Source of the DNA: Piscibacillus sp052246295 | GTDB taxonomy: Bacteria; Bacillota; Bacilli; Bacillales; Alkalibacillaceae | Direction: 5' to 3' (one strand) | NCBI GenBank assembly: GCA_052246295.1 | Contig: JBQQCO010000001.1 | DNA length: 64,000 nucleotides | Shown here: positions 1-8,521 of the stretch, piece after piece | Layout of the letters: each line of letters starts with the position of its first letter | Numbering within the stretch: position 1 is the stretch's first letter | Made by a program: the position numbers and the translations under genes | The notes under the pieces: generated by a model | Database searches by the model: none | The model's input: the letters and a program-made list of their open reading frames with translations, nothing else | What the model was told of the DNA's origin: nothing

Positions 1-1343
1 ATAGATTTAACAGTTTTCTTATTGAACCCTTTCCAATTCTTTGAAACAAACTTAGTCCCTCTTGATGCTAACCATAGGCCCGCTCCTGCTGCTCCAACAC
101 CAAGTCCTAAAACTGGGTTAACTGCAGCTATAGCTACACTAGCATTCATCATCGTATTTCCTACACCCGTCCCTACATCTGCTCCTGCAGCGAATTTATC
201 AGGTGTAGATGCATTACTTCCTAATACATCGGTAAAAGTATCAATTTTATTGTAAGTATCTATTCCTGATAACACTGTACCAACAGCTGACCCTGCTATA
301 TTAAATTTGGATAATGCTCCAACTGCAGCAGGGTGTGGTGGTGAAACCCCACTATTTACAACTTTAGCAGCATTCGCTAAATCCTGTGCATTGTCAACTG
401 ATGAACTTAAGTCCTTTGCGCTTTTAGCAGCATCTAAGTACTGTTTAGTTTTTATGGTATCAACTGTACCTTTAACTAATTTTTTTGAGTTTGATGCCGT
501 ATCATAAGTATCAAATAAAATATTATCTCCTAGACCCAGCTTTAACCCATTCATTAATATGTTTCTTCGAAATTCTCCAACAGATGAATAACCAAACTTT
601 GAATCAAAACCCATGCCTTTCATGTTTTCACTAGTTAAGAAATTACCAATTAAATTTGCTTGGCCTTGAATAACTCCCTTAGCCAAGTAGTCCATAGTTT
701 TGTAGCCGTCCGAATTAATTGTATTTATAAATTGATCATTCCAAGATTTCAATACATTAATACCGCCATTAATAGCATCAGGATCATATGCAAATCCTAC
801 TTGGGTAAAAGGTAAACCTATCGTACCATTTCCATTAAATGCACCTAACACCCACGGATTACCCTGAGTCCCCGTGCCGTTGAACCCATTCTGTAACCAT
901 GGATTTCCGGTTGTTACAGAGCCATTAAATCCATTCTGCAACCAAGGGTTCCCAGTCGTTGCAGAACCACTAAAACCATCTTGGGACCACGGGTTACCTA
1001 CATAACCGTTAGCTGTCCACCCTTGCAAATGCCATGGTAAGGTCTTCCATGAGGTGTCTGGATTAATCCCTTGCATAGGGTCTCCCGTCCAACCTTCACC
1101 TTGAGTTCCTTCTCCAGTCCAAGGATCACCTTCAGTCCCGTTACCTTCCCACGGATTACCTTCCCATTGTAAGTGCGATCCGTCCCACGGTTTACCTTCC
1201 CACGGGTCACCTTCCCAAGTATCTCCTGTCCAAGGGTTACCCGACCATGAATCAACCGCAAATGCCACAGGTGTGAACAATGGATAAAAAGCAATAATCG
1301 CAACGATTAAAGAAATAAACACTCTCTTTAATTGTCTAAACAC
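1..1343 (-). CDS. Secreted Trp-rich repeat protein, 3' end outside window
   Basis: One uninterrupted minus-strand frame runs from a GTG at 1343 past the left edge (447 codons seen). AGGGGTG lies 5 nt upstream, inside the end of the preceding gene, whose stop is 2 nt away, so the two are probably translationally coupled. Residues 1-29 form a signal peptide ending in AFA. Residues 33-89 are short Trp/Gly units (GNPW, GDPW, GKPW). Residues 116-175 are four exact 15-residue units beginning GNPW. From about residue 177 the repeats stop and a region rich in Ala, Gly and Val follows, with a hydrophobic stretch near residues 395-425 (AIAAVNPVLGLGVGAAGAG). I do not recognise a family. Position at the end of the Tad pilus operon suggests an exported surface or effector protein; that role is inference. 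Confidence 0.75.
   Translation of the reverse strand, partial: MFRQLKRVFISLIVAIIAFYPLFTPVAFAVDSWSGNPWTGDTWEGDPWEGKPWDGSHLQWEGNPWEGNGTEGDPWTGEGTQGEGWTGDPMQGINPDTSWKTLPWHLQGWTANGYVGNPWSQDGFSGSATTGNPWLQNGFNGSVTTGNPWLQNGFNGTGTQGNPWVLGAFNGNGTIGLPFTQVGFAYDPDAINGGINVLKSWNDQFINTINSDGYKTMDYLAKGVIQGQANLIGNFLTSENMKGMGFDSKFGYSSVGEFRRNILMNGLKLGLGDNILFDTYDTASNSKKLVKGTVDTIKTKQYLDAAKSAKDLSSSVDNAQDLANAAKVVNSGVSPPHPAAVGALSKFNIAGSAVGTVLSGIDTYNKIDTFTDVLGSNASTPDKFAAGADVGTGVGNTMMNASVAIAAVNPVLGLGVGAAGAGLWLASRGTKFVSKNWKGFNKKTVKS
819..998 (-). repeat. Four in-frame 45-bp repeats in the secreted protein
   Basis: Four consecutive 15-codon units each start GNPW and contain GFNG or a variant (SQDGFSG, LQNGFNG, LQNGFNG, VLGAFNG). 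The two middle units are nearly identical, which suggests recent duplication or slippage. A looser Trp-rich block lies upstream in the gene at 1077-1247. Confidence 0.85.
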
Positions 1344-1345
1344 AT

Positions 1346-2068
1346 CTACACCCCTATCTCACTTTTTTCTTGAATAACGTCAAATGTTTCAAGCTGCTCT
1401 CGCCATTTAATGATTAGCGACGTCATCCACATGATTAAAAATGGAAAAAACAATAGATTAATGGTCATCTGGGTGATCATCTGTGCTGCAAATGAAGATG
1501 TTATGTTAAATAATTGGTATGTAACAAATATGCCGAATAATAACTCAACCATCCCTAAGAGGAATAGCATTAATGAGATCTTCACGAAACGCTTCTTCCC
1601 TATTCGAAAGCCTTCCTTAAATGATTTCCAAGTCGATTTCTCATCAAAGATACTAATATAAGGAACAGGAAAAACTAATGCTAGTAAGATTAATCCCGGA
1701 AGTAAAAATAGCATAAATCCAATGGTACTTAGTAAGGCTGTGATACACGCGAACACAAATACCGTAAATCCATTAACTAGAAAAATATAAATTGAGTTTT
1801 TAAGACTGTGTTCTTTCCCGATGTGTTCGTTGTATACGTAACGAATATAAGGCGTTTGAGCATATAGAAATAATAATAACGTCAAAAAGCCATTATAAAT
1901 ATCCGCTACAGAGTAAATAGGCGAATAACTTGGAGTAATGGCATATATGTAGTTCGTGACGAAAGAATGTATTAATAGAAGTGGTAATGTGGTGGTTAAC
2001 ATTAACACTAAGATTTGCTCAAACTTACCTGTATAAAGTTCCCATGTATTTTTTAAAGGTTGATCCAT
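1346..2068 (-). CDS. Polytopic membrane protein of the Tad locus
   Basis: This 240-residue protein has about six hydrophobic segments (for example near residues 22-45, 60-80, 100-135, 165-185 and 205-225) and no catalytic motif that I recognise. It resembles the loosely defined DUF975/YciC-like class of integral membrane proteins of Firmicutes in layout, but I cannot assign it. The ATG at 2068 is chosen because GGAGAGG lies 6 nt upstream; an in-frame TTG five codons earlier would precede that site. It sits between the vWA lipoproteins and the secreted Trp-rich protein, all on one strand with short gaps, so it is probably co-expressed with the pilus genes. Confidence 0.7.
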   Translation of the reverse strand: MDQPLKNTWELYTGKFEQILVLMLTTTLPLLLIHSFVTNYIYAITPSYSPIYSVADIYNGFLTLLLFLYAQTPYIRYVYNEHIGKEHSLKNSIYIFLVNGFTVFVFACITALLSTIGFMLFLLPGLILLALVFPVPYISIFDEKSTWKSFKEGFRIGKKRFVKISLMLFLLGMVELLFGIFVTYQLFNITSSFAAQMITQMTINLLFFPFLIMWMTSLIIKWREQLETFDVIQEKSEIGV

Positions 2069-2116
2069 ATTAAACCTCTCCAACTTTTCCTAATATGGTA
2101 GTTTAATAGATTATTT

Positions 2117-3445
2117 TTATTGCTTGCTCTTCTCCATCATTTCATCCAGTCGATTAATGGTTTGCTCATGTTCATCTTCCATTGCACTTTTATGATCTTC
2201 ATATTGTTGGTCATTAAACTCTGATAATTTATTTGCTCTGTCATCGATAAGCTCTTTTAAGTCATTTTCAATTTCTTCATCTATTTGTTCTGTTTCAACC
2301 AACAGTTGTACGGCGCGGTTATACAACCTTCCTTCTTGATTTATGATGTTGCGAAATTCAGAAGAGATACTGTTTAGCTCATCGTTCTTGCCGATTTTAT
2401 CCCAATTAATATCCGTTTTCTCTAGTGCAGCCCAAATATTATTACCTGCTTCACGAACAGCATTATTTATATTTTTAAGCGCAGCATCTACTAAACCTTC
2501 ACCAGACTTAACATTAGTAAATTCGCCACCACCAGCCTCAGCTACTGCCTTTAATTGTTGCTGGGCTTCATTCCCAACATCAAAACCAATGATATTAACG
2601 GCGGTTGCAATTCCTGAATTATGCAACTCCTTCGCTGCTTGAACAGGGTCTCCTCCACAAGTCTCTTCACCATCACTAATGATATAAACCGTACTCTCAA
2701 CATCATCACTAGAATGCTCTATCAAGTCATTATCTGCTGCCTCAATGGATGCGGCTAAAGGCGTCCAACCAACTGGTTCAAAATTAGACAAAGCTTCTTC
2801 AAAATTACCGCTATCATAATGATCTAATGGGTAAACAACTTCAGAGCTAGCGCAAGATAGTTCTTTATCCGAATCGCTACTACTGCCCTCATGTCCGTAG
2901 ACTCTTAGCATAATCTGAGCATCTTCTGGTAACTGTGATACAAACTCTTTTAAGGCGTTCTTAGCTGATTCCATCTTAGTCTCATTACCAACATAAGCTG
3001 CCATACTTCCACTTGCATCCATTAACAACGCAATGTGTTGCTGTTTTTCCTCTGACTCTTCACCTTCTTCAGGTTTTGCCCCCTCAGGCGCACCTTCGAT
3101 TGTAAATGTTGGATCAAAGTCATCGTACCTACTTAATGCTGATTGATAATCTGCTGCTAGCAATTGCGTTAAATAGTTATAAATTTCTTGAGCTGAAGCT
3201 TCTCCCGGTAGTTCTACAAGCTGTTGTTTTAACAATTCCTCATCTATATCATCCATTGAAAACAACTCTCCGGGGCCCTCTGCGACCATTCCTTCTGCAT
3301 CAAATGCGGCTTCTGGTAGTTCAATAGATTCACCTGCCACTTCTTCATCTTTCTCTTCACTCGAATCTGCATTTTGATTAGAACAACCAGAGATTAAAAC
3401 AAATAGAAATATTGCTGCACTAAACCACCATTTTAATCGAACCAC
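2117..3445 (-). CDS. vWA-domain lipoprotein 1
   Basis: 442 residues. A lipobox (LISGC) puts the lipidated Cys near residue 21. A Glu/Asp-rich linker follows, then a von Willebrand factor A domain from about residue 137, with the MIDAS motif DASGS at 143, and a charged helical C-terminus (coiled-coil-like, about 370-442). The GTG at 3445 is preferred because GGAG lies about 10 nt upstream; a further GTG seven codons earlier lies ahead of that site. It is the most diverged of three tandem paralogues. The vWA fold usually binds protein partners through a metal ion. It is probably anchored on the outer face of the membrane and may act in pilus assembly or adhesion, by analogy with the vWA-bearing TadG of other Tad systems. 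Confidence 0.85.
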   Translation of the reverse strand: MVRLKWWFSAAIFLFVLISGCSNQNADSSEEKDEEVAGESIELPEAAFDAEGMVAEGPGELFSMDDIDEELLKQQLVELPGEASAQEIYNYLTQLLAADYQSALSRYDDFDPTFTIEGAPEGAKPEEGEESEEKQQHIALLMDASGSMAAYVGNETKMESAKNALKEFVSQLPEDAQIMLRVYGHEGSSSDSDKELSCASSEVVYPLDHYDSGNFEEALSNFEPVGWTPLAASIEAADNDLIEHSSDDVESTVYIISDGEETCGGDPVQAAKELHNSGIATAVNIIGFDVGNEAQQQLKAVAEAGGGEFTNVKSGEGLVDAALKNINNAVREAGNNIWAALEKTDINWDKIGKNDELNSISSEFRNIINQEGRLYNRAVQLLVETEQIDEEIENDLKELIDDRANKLSEFNDQQYEDHKSAMEDEHEQTINRLDEMMEKSKQ

Positions 3446-3502
3446 ATAACTCAGCTCCTGTACCACTGGTATCTTCCATTTCTTAGATACATTATTTCAG
3501 TT

Positions 3503-4918
3503 TTACTCTTCAGAAGTTTGAGATTTGTATTTCTCTTCTACGAGCTCTTTTGCTTCTTGTAAAGATTTTTCACTTAATTCTTCCATCTCAGACTCTAATT
3601 TATGTCCTACTTCTTCAATTTCATCCATTACGGTATTAATTCTATTTTGAAGTTCTTTTTTTTGTTCAAATGTTATAAACTCTAATCCTTCCAAAACATC
3701 TGACAAACTATGCAAGTTATTACTCACACCTAATGTGGTAAAGTACCAGTCGTTACTGATACTTAGAATGTCAAAATAATTATCAGTTTCTTCAACATCA
3801 ATATCATACATAGTATCTTCTTTCCATTTATCCCATGCTTCTAGAACTAGTTCAGCACGATTAAACTCTTCTTGTAACTCTTCTTCATTATTTGCTGAGG
3901 CGAATATTCCGCCTGTCACCTCTGCCATTTTTTCAAGTTGTCGTTGAGCTTCTGCATCTGTTTGAAATCCTATGATGTTAATAATCGGTTGAGCGTTTGA
4001 ATCTGAAAGTGCTTTTGCAACAGCTACTGGATCTCCATCACAGGTCTCGATTCCATCACTAACGACATAGATTAGATTGGTGTGAGTATTAGAATCAAAC
4101 TCACTTAATGCTTCTTGTGATTGTTTTAAAGCATCAGCTAACGGAGTCCAACCACTTGATTCAAATTGGTTGAGAGCTTCTTGGAATTCTGCTTCCTTAT
4201 AAGTATCAAACCCATATACCTGTTCAATGGAGCTACATGATAACTCTTTATCGCTGTCCGCACTTGTTCCTTTATGCCCATACACTCGTAAAGACACATT
4301 GGCTTCTTCTGGCACTTCAGCTAAGAAATTATTGATGGCTTCTTTCGCCACATCCATTCTTGTTTGACTCCCCGCATAGTTCGCCATACTACCACTAGAG
4401 TCTAAGATAATCTCCACATTATAATTCTCTTTAAAATGAAATTTAGAATCTGGTAAATCTGGATCCCCAAAGGAAGCAAATTCCCATTTTTTTATGACGT
4501 CTTGTGGATCCGGATAATCCTGAGCTAGCAACCAATACATTTCTCTTAAATATAATTCGTATTCTTTATCTGTTGGATTTTCACTCATTGGGCCAATATC
4601 TTGCATCGCTTGCTCAATTTCCTCTTCTAAATCATAGATATTATCAACATTTGCAAAAGGGCCTGGCGGCTGACTAGCCAACCCTTCCACATCTGTTGGA
4701 ATGGGGTCAAGATCTTCTAGTGAAATAGCCGACTCTGTATCTTCAAATTCTTCATTCTCGTTATGATTTTCTTCCATTGATTCATCTTCATTTGCATTGT
4801 CTTCAACAGATTTTTCAGATGCTAGCGGCTCATTGTTTTCTTCATCGTTTCCTTCTTTGCTACAAGCGGTTATTACAGTCATTAGGCTGACTAGTATTAA
4901 TAATAGTTTAAATCTCAT
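3503..4918 (-). CDS. vWA-domain lipoprotein 2
   Basis: 471 residues. The signal peptide ends in lipobox ITAC (Cys19), followed by an acidic Asn/Glu linker (about 20-70), a conserved segment around EGLASQPPGPFANV, and a vWA domain at about 166-350 with MIDAS DSSGS at 173. The C-terminal 120 residues are charged and helical. It is very similar to the next gene upstream over most of its length (shared blocks RVYGHKGT, SDGIETCDGDPVAVAK and the same C-terminus YKSQTSEE), so the pair is a recent tandem duplication. It is in the same operon as the Flp pilin and Tad motor. A role as surface partner of the pilus is inference from position and fold. Confidence 0.87.
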   Translation of the reverse strand: MRFKLLLILVSLMTVITACSKEGNDEENNEPLASEKSVEDNANEDESMEENHNENEEFEDTESAISLEDLDPIPTDVEGLASQPPGPFANVDNIYDLEEEIEQAMQDIGPMSENPTDKEYELYLREMYWLLAQDYPDPQDVIKKWEFASFGDPDLPDSKFHFKENYNVEIILDSSGSMANYAGSQTRMDVAKEAINNFLAEVPEEANVSLRVYGHKGTSADSDKELSCSSIEQVYGFDTYKEAEFQEALNQFESSGWTPLADALKQSQEALSEFDSNTHTNLIYVVSDGIETCDGDPVAVAKALSDSNAQPIINIIGFQTDAEAQRQLEKMAEVTGGIFASANNEEELQEEFNRAELVLEAWDKWKEDTMYDIDVEETDNYFDILSISNDWYFTTLGVSNNLHSLSDVLEGLEFITFEQKKELQNRINTVMDEIEEVGHKLESEMEELSEKSLQEAKELVEEKYKSQTSEE

Positions 4919-4948
4919 CCGACATGACTCCTAGCTTCTTAATTCACC

Positions 4949-6376
4949 TTACTCTTCTGAAGTTTGAGATTTGTATTTCTCTTCTACAATTTCTTTCGCC
5001 TCTTGTAGGTTTTTATCTCTTAATTCCTCAAGGTCTTTTTCGAGTTGATCAACGGTTGTGTCAATTTCATCTATAATGGGCTTAATTCTTCTTTTTAATT
5101 CTTTTCTTTGGCTATGTGTAAAAATTTCAAGATTTCGTGATATGTCTACCATATTATTCATTCGATTACTAATTTTCATTGTTGTAAATGACCAATCATT
5201 ATGCAGTCCCATAATATCAAAGCTACTATTGACTCTTTTTGCGTCTAAATCCCGCATGGCATCATTTTTCCAATCTTTCCATGCATCTAGTACTTCCTCT
5301 GCACGATTGAACTCTTCTTGAAGTTCTTCTTCATTACTTGCAGAGGCAAAGATTCCACCAGAAACCTCAGCCATTTTTTCTAGTTGCTTTTGTGCTTCGG
5401 CATCCGTTTGGAAACCAATAATGTTGATAATTGGCTGAGCGCTGGACTCGGATAACTCCTTCGCTACAGCTACGGGGTCTCCGTCACACGTCTCAATTCC
5501 ATCACTCACGACATAAATTAAATTTGTATTTTTTTCAGAATCAAATTGACTTAGTGCTTCTTGTGACTCCTTTAATGCATCAGCCAAAGGAGTCCACCCC
5601 ATTGGTTTGAATTGATTTAACGCTTCTTGAAACTTGCCCTCGTTGTAAGTATTAAACCCATACACTTGTTCAATTGCATTACATGACATCTCTTTATCAC
5701 TATCTGCCCCTGTCCCTTTATGCCCATAAACTCTTAGAGACACATTAGCTTCCTCCGGGACTTCCGACAAGAACTCGTTAATAGATTTCTTAGCCACATT
5801 CATTCTTGAACCATTACCAGTTGGATTGGCCATAGACCCACTTGAATCTAGTATAATTTCAACATTATAATTCTCTTTAAAGCTAAATTTAGAACCTGGT
5901 AAGTCAGGGTCACCAAATGAAGCAAATTCCCATTTTTTGATAACATTTTCTGGGTCGGGGTAGTCCTCTGCTACTAGATAATAAATATAACGTAAATATT
6001 TTTCATATTCTTCATCAGTAGGTTCTTCACTCATTGGACCTAATACATCCATTTGTTCCTTTATCTCTTGTTCCAAATCAAATAAACTATTTACACCAGC
6101 GAATATCCCTGGTAGTTGGTTTGCTAACCCCTCAACATCTGTTGGTATAGGTTCAATTTCATCTAAAGTAACTTGATCTTCTTTAGCTACTTTTTGAACT
6201 TTTTTTGATTCTTCTGATTCATTAGATTCACCACTATTATGATTATCATCTGTCTCAACTTTGCTATTCTGTTCTATATTATCTTCACTTTTATTAGATG
6301 TTTCATTCTCTTGCTTACTACAACCTGCAATTAAAGTTACAAATAGTAATATTATTAATAGAGATTTTTTCCACAT
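4949..6376 (-). CDS. vWA-domain lipoprotein 3
   Basis: 475 residues with lipobox LIAGC (Cys19), a Ser/Asn/Glu-rich linker, a vWA domain at about 170-355 with MIDAS DSSGS starting at 177, and a charged helical tail. It is the near-duplicate of the 3503-4918 product; most differences lie in the linker and the tail. It is the first of the three vWA genes in transcription order and lies 35 nt after the Flp pilin gene, so it is part of the same transcription unit. Two conserved Cys inside the vWA domain (around LSC/MSC and ETCDGDP) could form a disulfide on the cell surface. Confidence 0.87.
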   Translation of the reverse strand: MWKKSLLIILLFVTLIAGCSKQENETSNKSEDNIEQNSKVETDDNHNSGESNESEESKKVQKVAKEDQVTLDEIEPIPTDVEGLANQLPGIFAGVNSLFDLEQEIKEQMDVLGPMSEEPTDEEYEKYLRYIYYLVAEDYPDPENVIKKWEFASFGDPDLPGSKFSFKENYNVEIILDSSGSMANPTGNGSRMNVAKKSINEFLSEVPEEANVSLRVYGHKGTGADSDKEMSCNAIEQVYGFNTYNEGKFQEALNQFKPMGWTPLADALKESQEALSQFDSEKNTNLIYVVSDGIETCDGDPVAVAKELSESSAQPIINIIGFQTDAEAQKQLEKMAEVSGGIFASASNEEELQEEFNRAEEVLDAWKDWKNDAMRDLDAKRVNSSFDIMGLHNDWSFTTMKISNRMNNMVDISRNLEIFTHSQRKELKRRIKPIIDEIDTTVDQLEKDLEELRDKNLQEAKEIVEEKYKSQTSEE

Positions 6377-6411
6377 TAATTATTCTCCTTATTGTAGTTC
6401 AGATTTTATTA

Positions 6412-6630
6412 TTAATTTCCTCCACCAATATCTTCGATTAAATTGTTAAACTTCGTCACCAGCGTATTACCAAAATCCCCACCACTAAACGCTTGCGAAA
6501 TTACTCCAACCAAGATCACAATTACCGCCGCAATACCAATCCACTCTAATGTCTGCGATCCTCTTTCATCCTGCTTAAAACCCTCTACCTTGTTCATCAT
6601 TCTTGAGTACATGCTTACTAACAAGTTCAT
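6412..6630 (-). CDS. flp: Flp-type (class III) pilin
   Basis: 72 residues. Short basic N-terminus, then RGSQTLEW at residues 23-30 and a single hydrophobic segment at 31-48. This is the Flp/class III prepilin pattern: cleavage is expected after Gly24, leaving Glu at +5 of the mature pilin. AAGGAGG lies 8 nt before the ATG. It should polymerise into a thin pilus through the TadA/B/C machine encoded just upstream. The prepilin peptidase (TadV/CpaA) needed to process it is not in this window. Confidence 0.88.
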   Translation of the reverse strand: MNLLVSMYSRMMNKVEGFKQDERGSQTLEWIGIAAVIVILVGVISQAFSGGDFGNTLVTKFNNLIEDIGGGN

Positions 6631-6652
6631 TTAAAATTCCTCCTTATATTTT

Positions 6653-7588
6653 TTAAAATAAATTAAATATGCTATTATCACCCATCAACATGTTCATGAT
6701 CATTAATCCTGCAATGATCAATATGGAAACAGGTGCGATTAAAAAGGTTGTCACTAACGTCACTTTTGGTGATGCCTTAGCTGCAAGTTCTTTCACTTGC
6801 TCTTGCCTGATTTGTCTCAGGTCATCGGCTTGCACTTTGAATGTTTGAGCAATAGGAATCCCTAACTGTAACCCCTGAATAAGTCCTTTGATGAGCGACT
6901 GAAACTCTTCATTTTCATTTCGTTTTAGTAATTCTCGGTATGCCTTTTCTCTTGGGACCCCTAAATCGATTTCTTGGTTGAACCTTGAGAATTCTTCTCT
7001 TATTGGCCCATCAAAATGAAGGATGACTTCTCTTAAAGCCTGATCCAGACTTACACCAGCTTGTAAACTCGTGCTGATCGTGTCCATGAAGTCCGGTAAA
7101 TCGCGTCTAATTGCTTGTTGTCGTTTCTTCACTTCTCTTCTAATCAAGATAATGGGTAAGAAGTAACCTATCACTGGGTTAAACACCAACATATATTGTG
7201 CAAACGGAAATCCTATTAATACGGCTAAAACACCTGTGATGAATCCTACAATTAACAGGAAAATCTTTAAACCTTGAAATCTAGCAACCGTTAGTTTTAA
7301 CGGATTTCCTGATTTCCTAAGCCACTCTTCAACCATGTAGTTCTCGCTAAAGAAGTTTACACGCTGTCCTAAATCGGAGAATTCATCAGCGTATTTTGTC
7401 ATGAACTGGAATAGTTCAGCTCTTCGGTTCTTTTTCTTTTCCTTCTTTTCAAACGGGTCCGTGTCTGTCACGTCTGATACATGGTCCAAGACACTTCTTT
7501 TATCTTTCAGGAAAGACCAATAATGTTTTAAAAACAACAATGTACAAAACCAGAAAGCTATAATTGATAAAATGATTAATGCATCCAT
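6653..7588 (-). CDS. tadC: TadC-like pilus inner-membrane platform protein
   Basis: 311 residues. N-terminal membrane segment, then two membrane segments near 105-150, a T2SSF/GspF domain at about 165-290 (conserved pattern DFMDTISTSLQAGVSLDQAL), and a C-terminal membrane segment. T2SSF proteins form the platform on which the TadA ATPase acts. AAAGGTG lies 6 nt before the ATG and only 3 nt separate it from tadB, so the two are translated together. Length and order match TadC. Confidence 0.88.
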   Translation of the reverse strand: MDALIILSIIAFWFCTLLFLKHYWSFLKDKRSVLDHVSDVTDTDPFEKKEKKKNRRAELFQFMTKYADEFSDLGQRVNFFSENYMVEEWLRKSGNPLKLTVARFQGLKIFLLIVGFITGVLAVLIGFPFAQYMLVFNPVIGYFLPIILIRREVKKRQQAIRRDLPDFMDTISTSLQAGVSLDQALREVILHFDGPIREEFSRFNQEIDLGVPREKAYRELLKRNENEEFQSLIKGLIQGLQLGIPIAQTFKVQADDLRQIRQEQVKELAAKASPKVTLVTTFLIAPVSILIIAGLMIMNMLMGDNSIFNLF

Positions 7589-7591
7589 AGG

Positions 7592-8521
7592 CTACACCTT
7601 TATATCCGTAATTTTTCTTATTAAAATAAACGACAAGACTATCGCACCCATAAACAAGACAAGTAGCACTAGCCCAAACCCGGACCAAAGTGGATCGATA
7701 AATCCATCTATGACATTATTCATGACTAGCAGCAAAAACACCGGAAGGGCTGGCACAATAAATGAGATATATTTTTGTTCTGACGTCATCGTTTTTATGA
7801 TTTGGTTCAATATTTTGCGATCCTCAAATGTATTGGCCATTGTTTCGAGTGTGAGAGCGAGATTTCCGCCTGTTTTCTTTTGAATCAGTAAGGTTGCGAT
7901 AAAGAGGTTAAAGTCTCGCGATTTGTTCCTCTTTTGTACATCTCTAAGGGCTCGTTCTAGAGTGACTCCCATTTTCAGTTCATTAGAAATCTTTTTGAAC
8001 TCAGCTCCCGCTGGACCGCTAAGTTCTCTTGCGACGATATCAATTCCTTGGTTAACCGTTAAGCCTGACCTGGCCGCATTTCCAAGTAATCGACAGACTT
8101 CACTTAATTGCTCGTTGAACCTGGCTTCGTAGCTGTTTTTTCTAAAATAGAATAGTAGATAATTGGCTATAAAAAGGATTCCTAAAGGTAGTAGAAGGCT
8201 AACATTAAATGACATGCCGAAGATCGACGACATCATGACAAAGAGTGCCATGTAACCAACAATTAAGATTCCAACGTATTCAGAAGGTAAAAGTTTTAAG
8301 TTTGCATTATGTAATTTATCTTTGAGGGCTTGGGAGGACTCTCTTTCATCAAAACGATCCCCCCATTTACTAATAAAACTTTTACGTTCTTCTTCTGGAA
8401 ACCATTCTTTTACTTTCATATTCCATTCTTTCTTTTGAGACCTAAACCCCAGGAAGTAATACCCCGCAAGCAGCAAGGACAAAATAGCTAAGCTATAAAG
8501 TATAGACACTGCTATGTTCAT
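7592..8521 (-). CDS. tadB: TadB-like pilus inner-membrane platform protein
   Basis: 309 residues from the ATG at 8521, which has AAAGGAGG 9 nt upstream. An upstream in-frame ATG at 8572 lacks such a site and would deepen the overlap with cpaF. The layout is an N-terminal membrane segment, a pair of membrane segments near 85-130, a T2SSF domain at about 140-270 (NAARSGLTVNQGIDIV), and two C-terminal membrane segments. The start overlaps the end of cpaF by 29 nt. It works with TadC as the membrane platform of the pilus. Confidence 0.88.
   Translation of the reverse strand: MNIAVSILYSLAILSLLLAGYYFLGFRSQKKEWNMKVKEWFPEEERKSFISKWGDRFDERESSQALKDKLHNANLKLLPSEYVGILIVGYMALFVMMSSIFGMSFNVSLLLPLGILFIANYLLFYFRKNSYEARFNEQLSEVCRLLGNAARSGLTVNQGIDIVARELSGPAGAEFKKISNELKMGVTLERALRDVQKRNKSRDFNLFIATLLIQKKTGGNLALTLETMANTFEDRKILNQIIKTMTSEQKYISFIVPALPVFLLLVMNNVIDGFIDPLWSGFGLVLLVLFMGAIVLSFILIRKITDIKV

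Noticed and set aside
998..1303. Basic 101-residue protein on the minus strand
   Set aside because: It is an out-of-frame reading of the Trp-rich repeat gene, which has a signal peptide, ribosome site and in-frame repeats.
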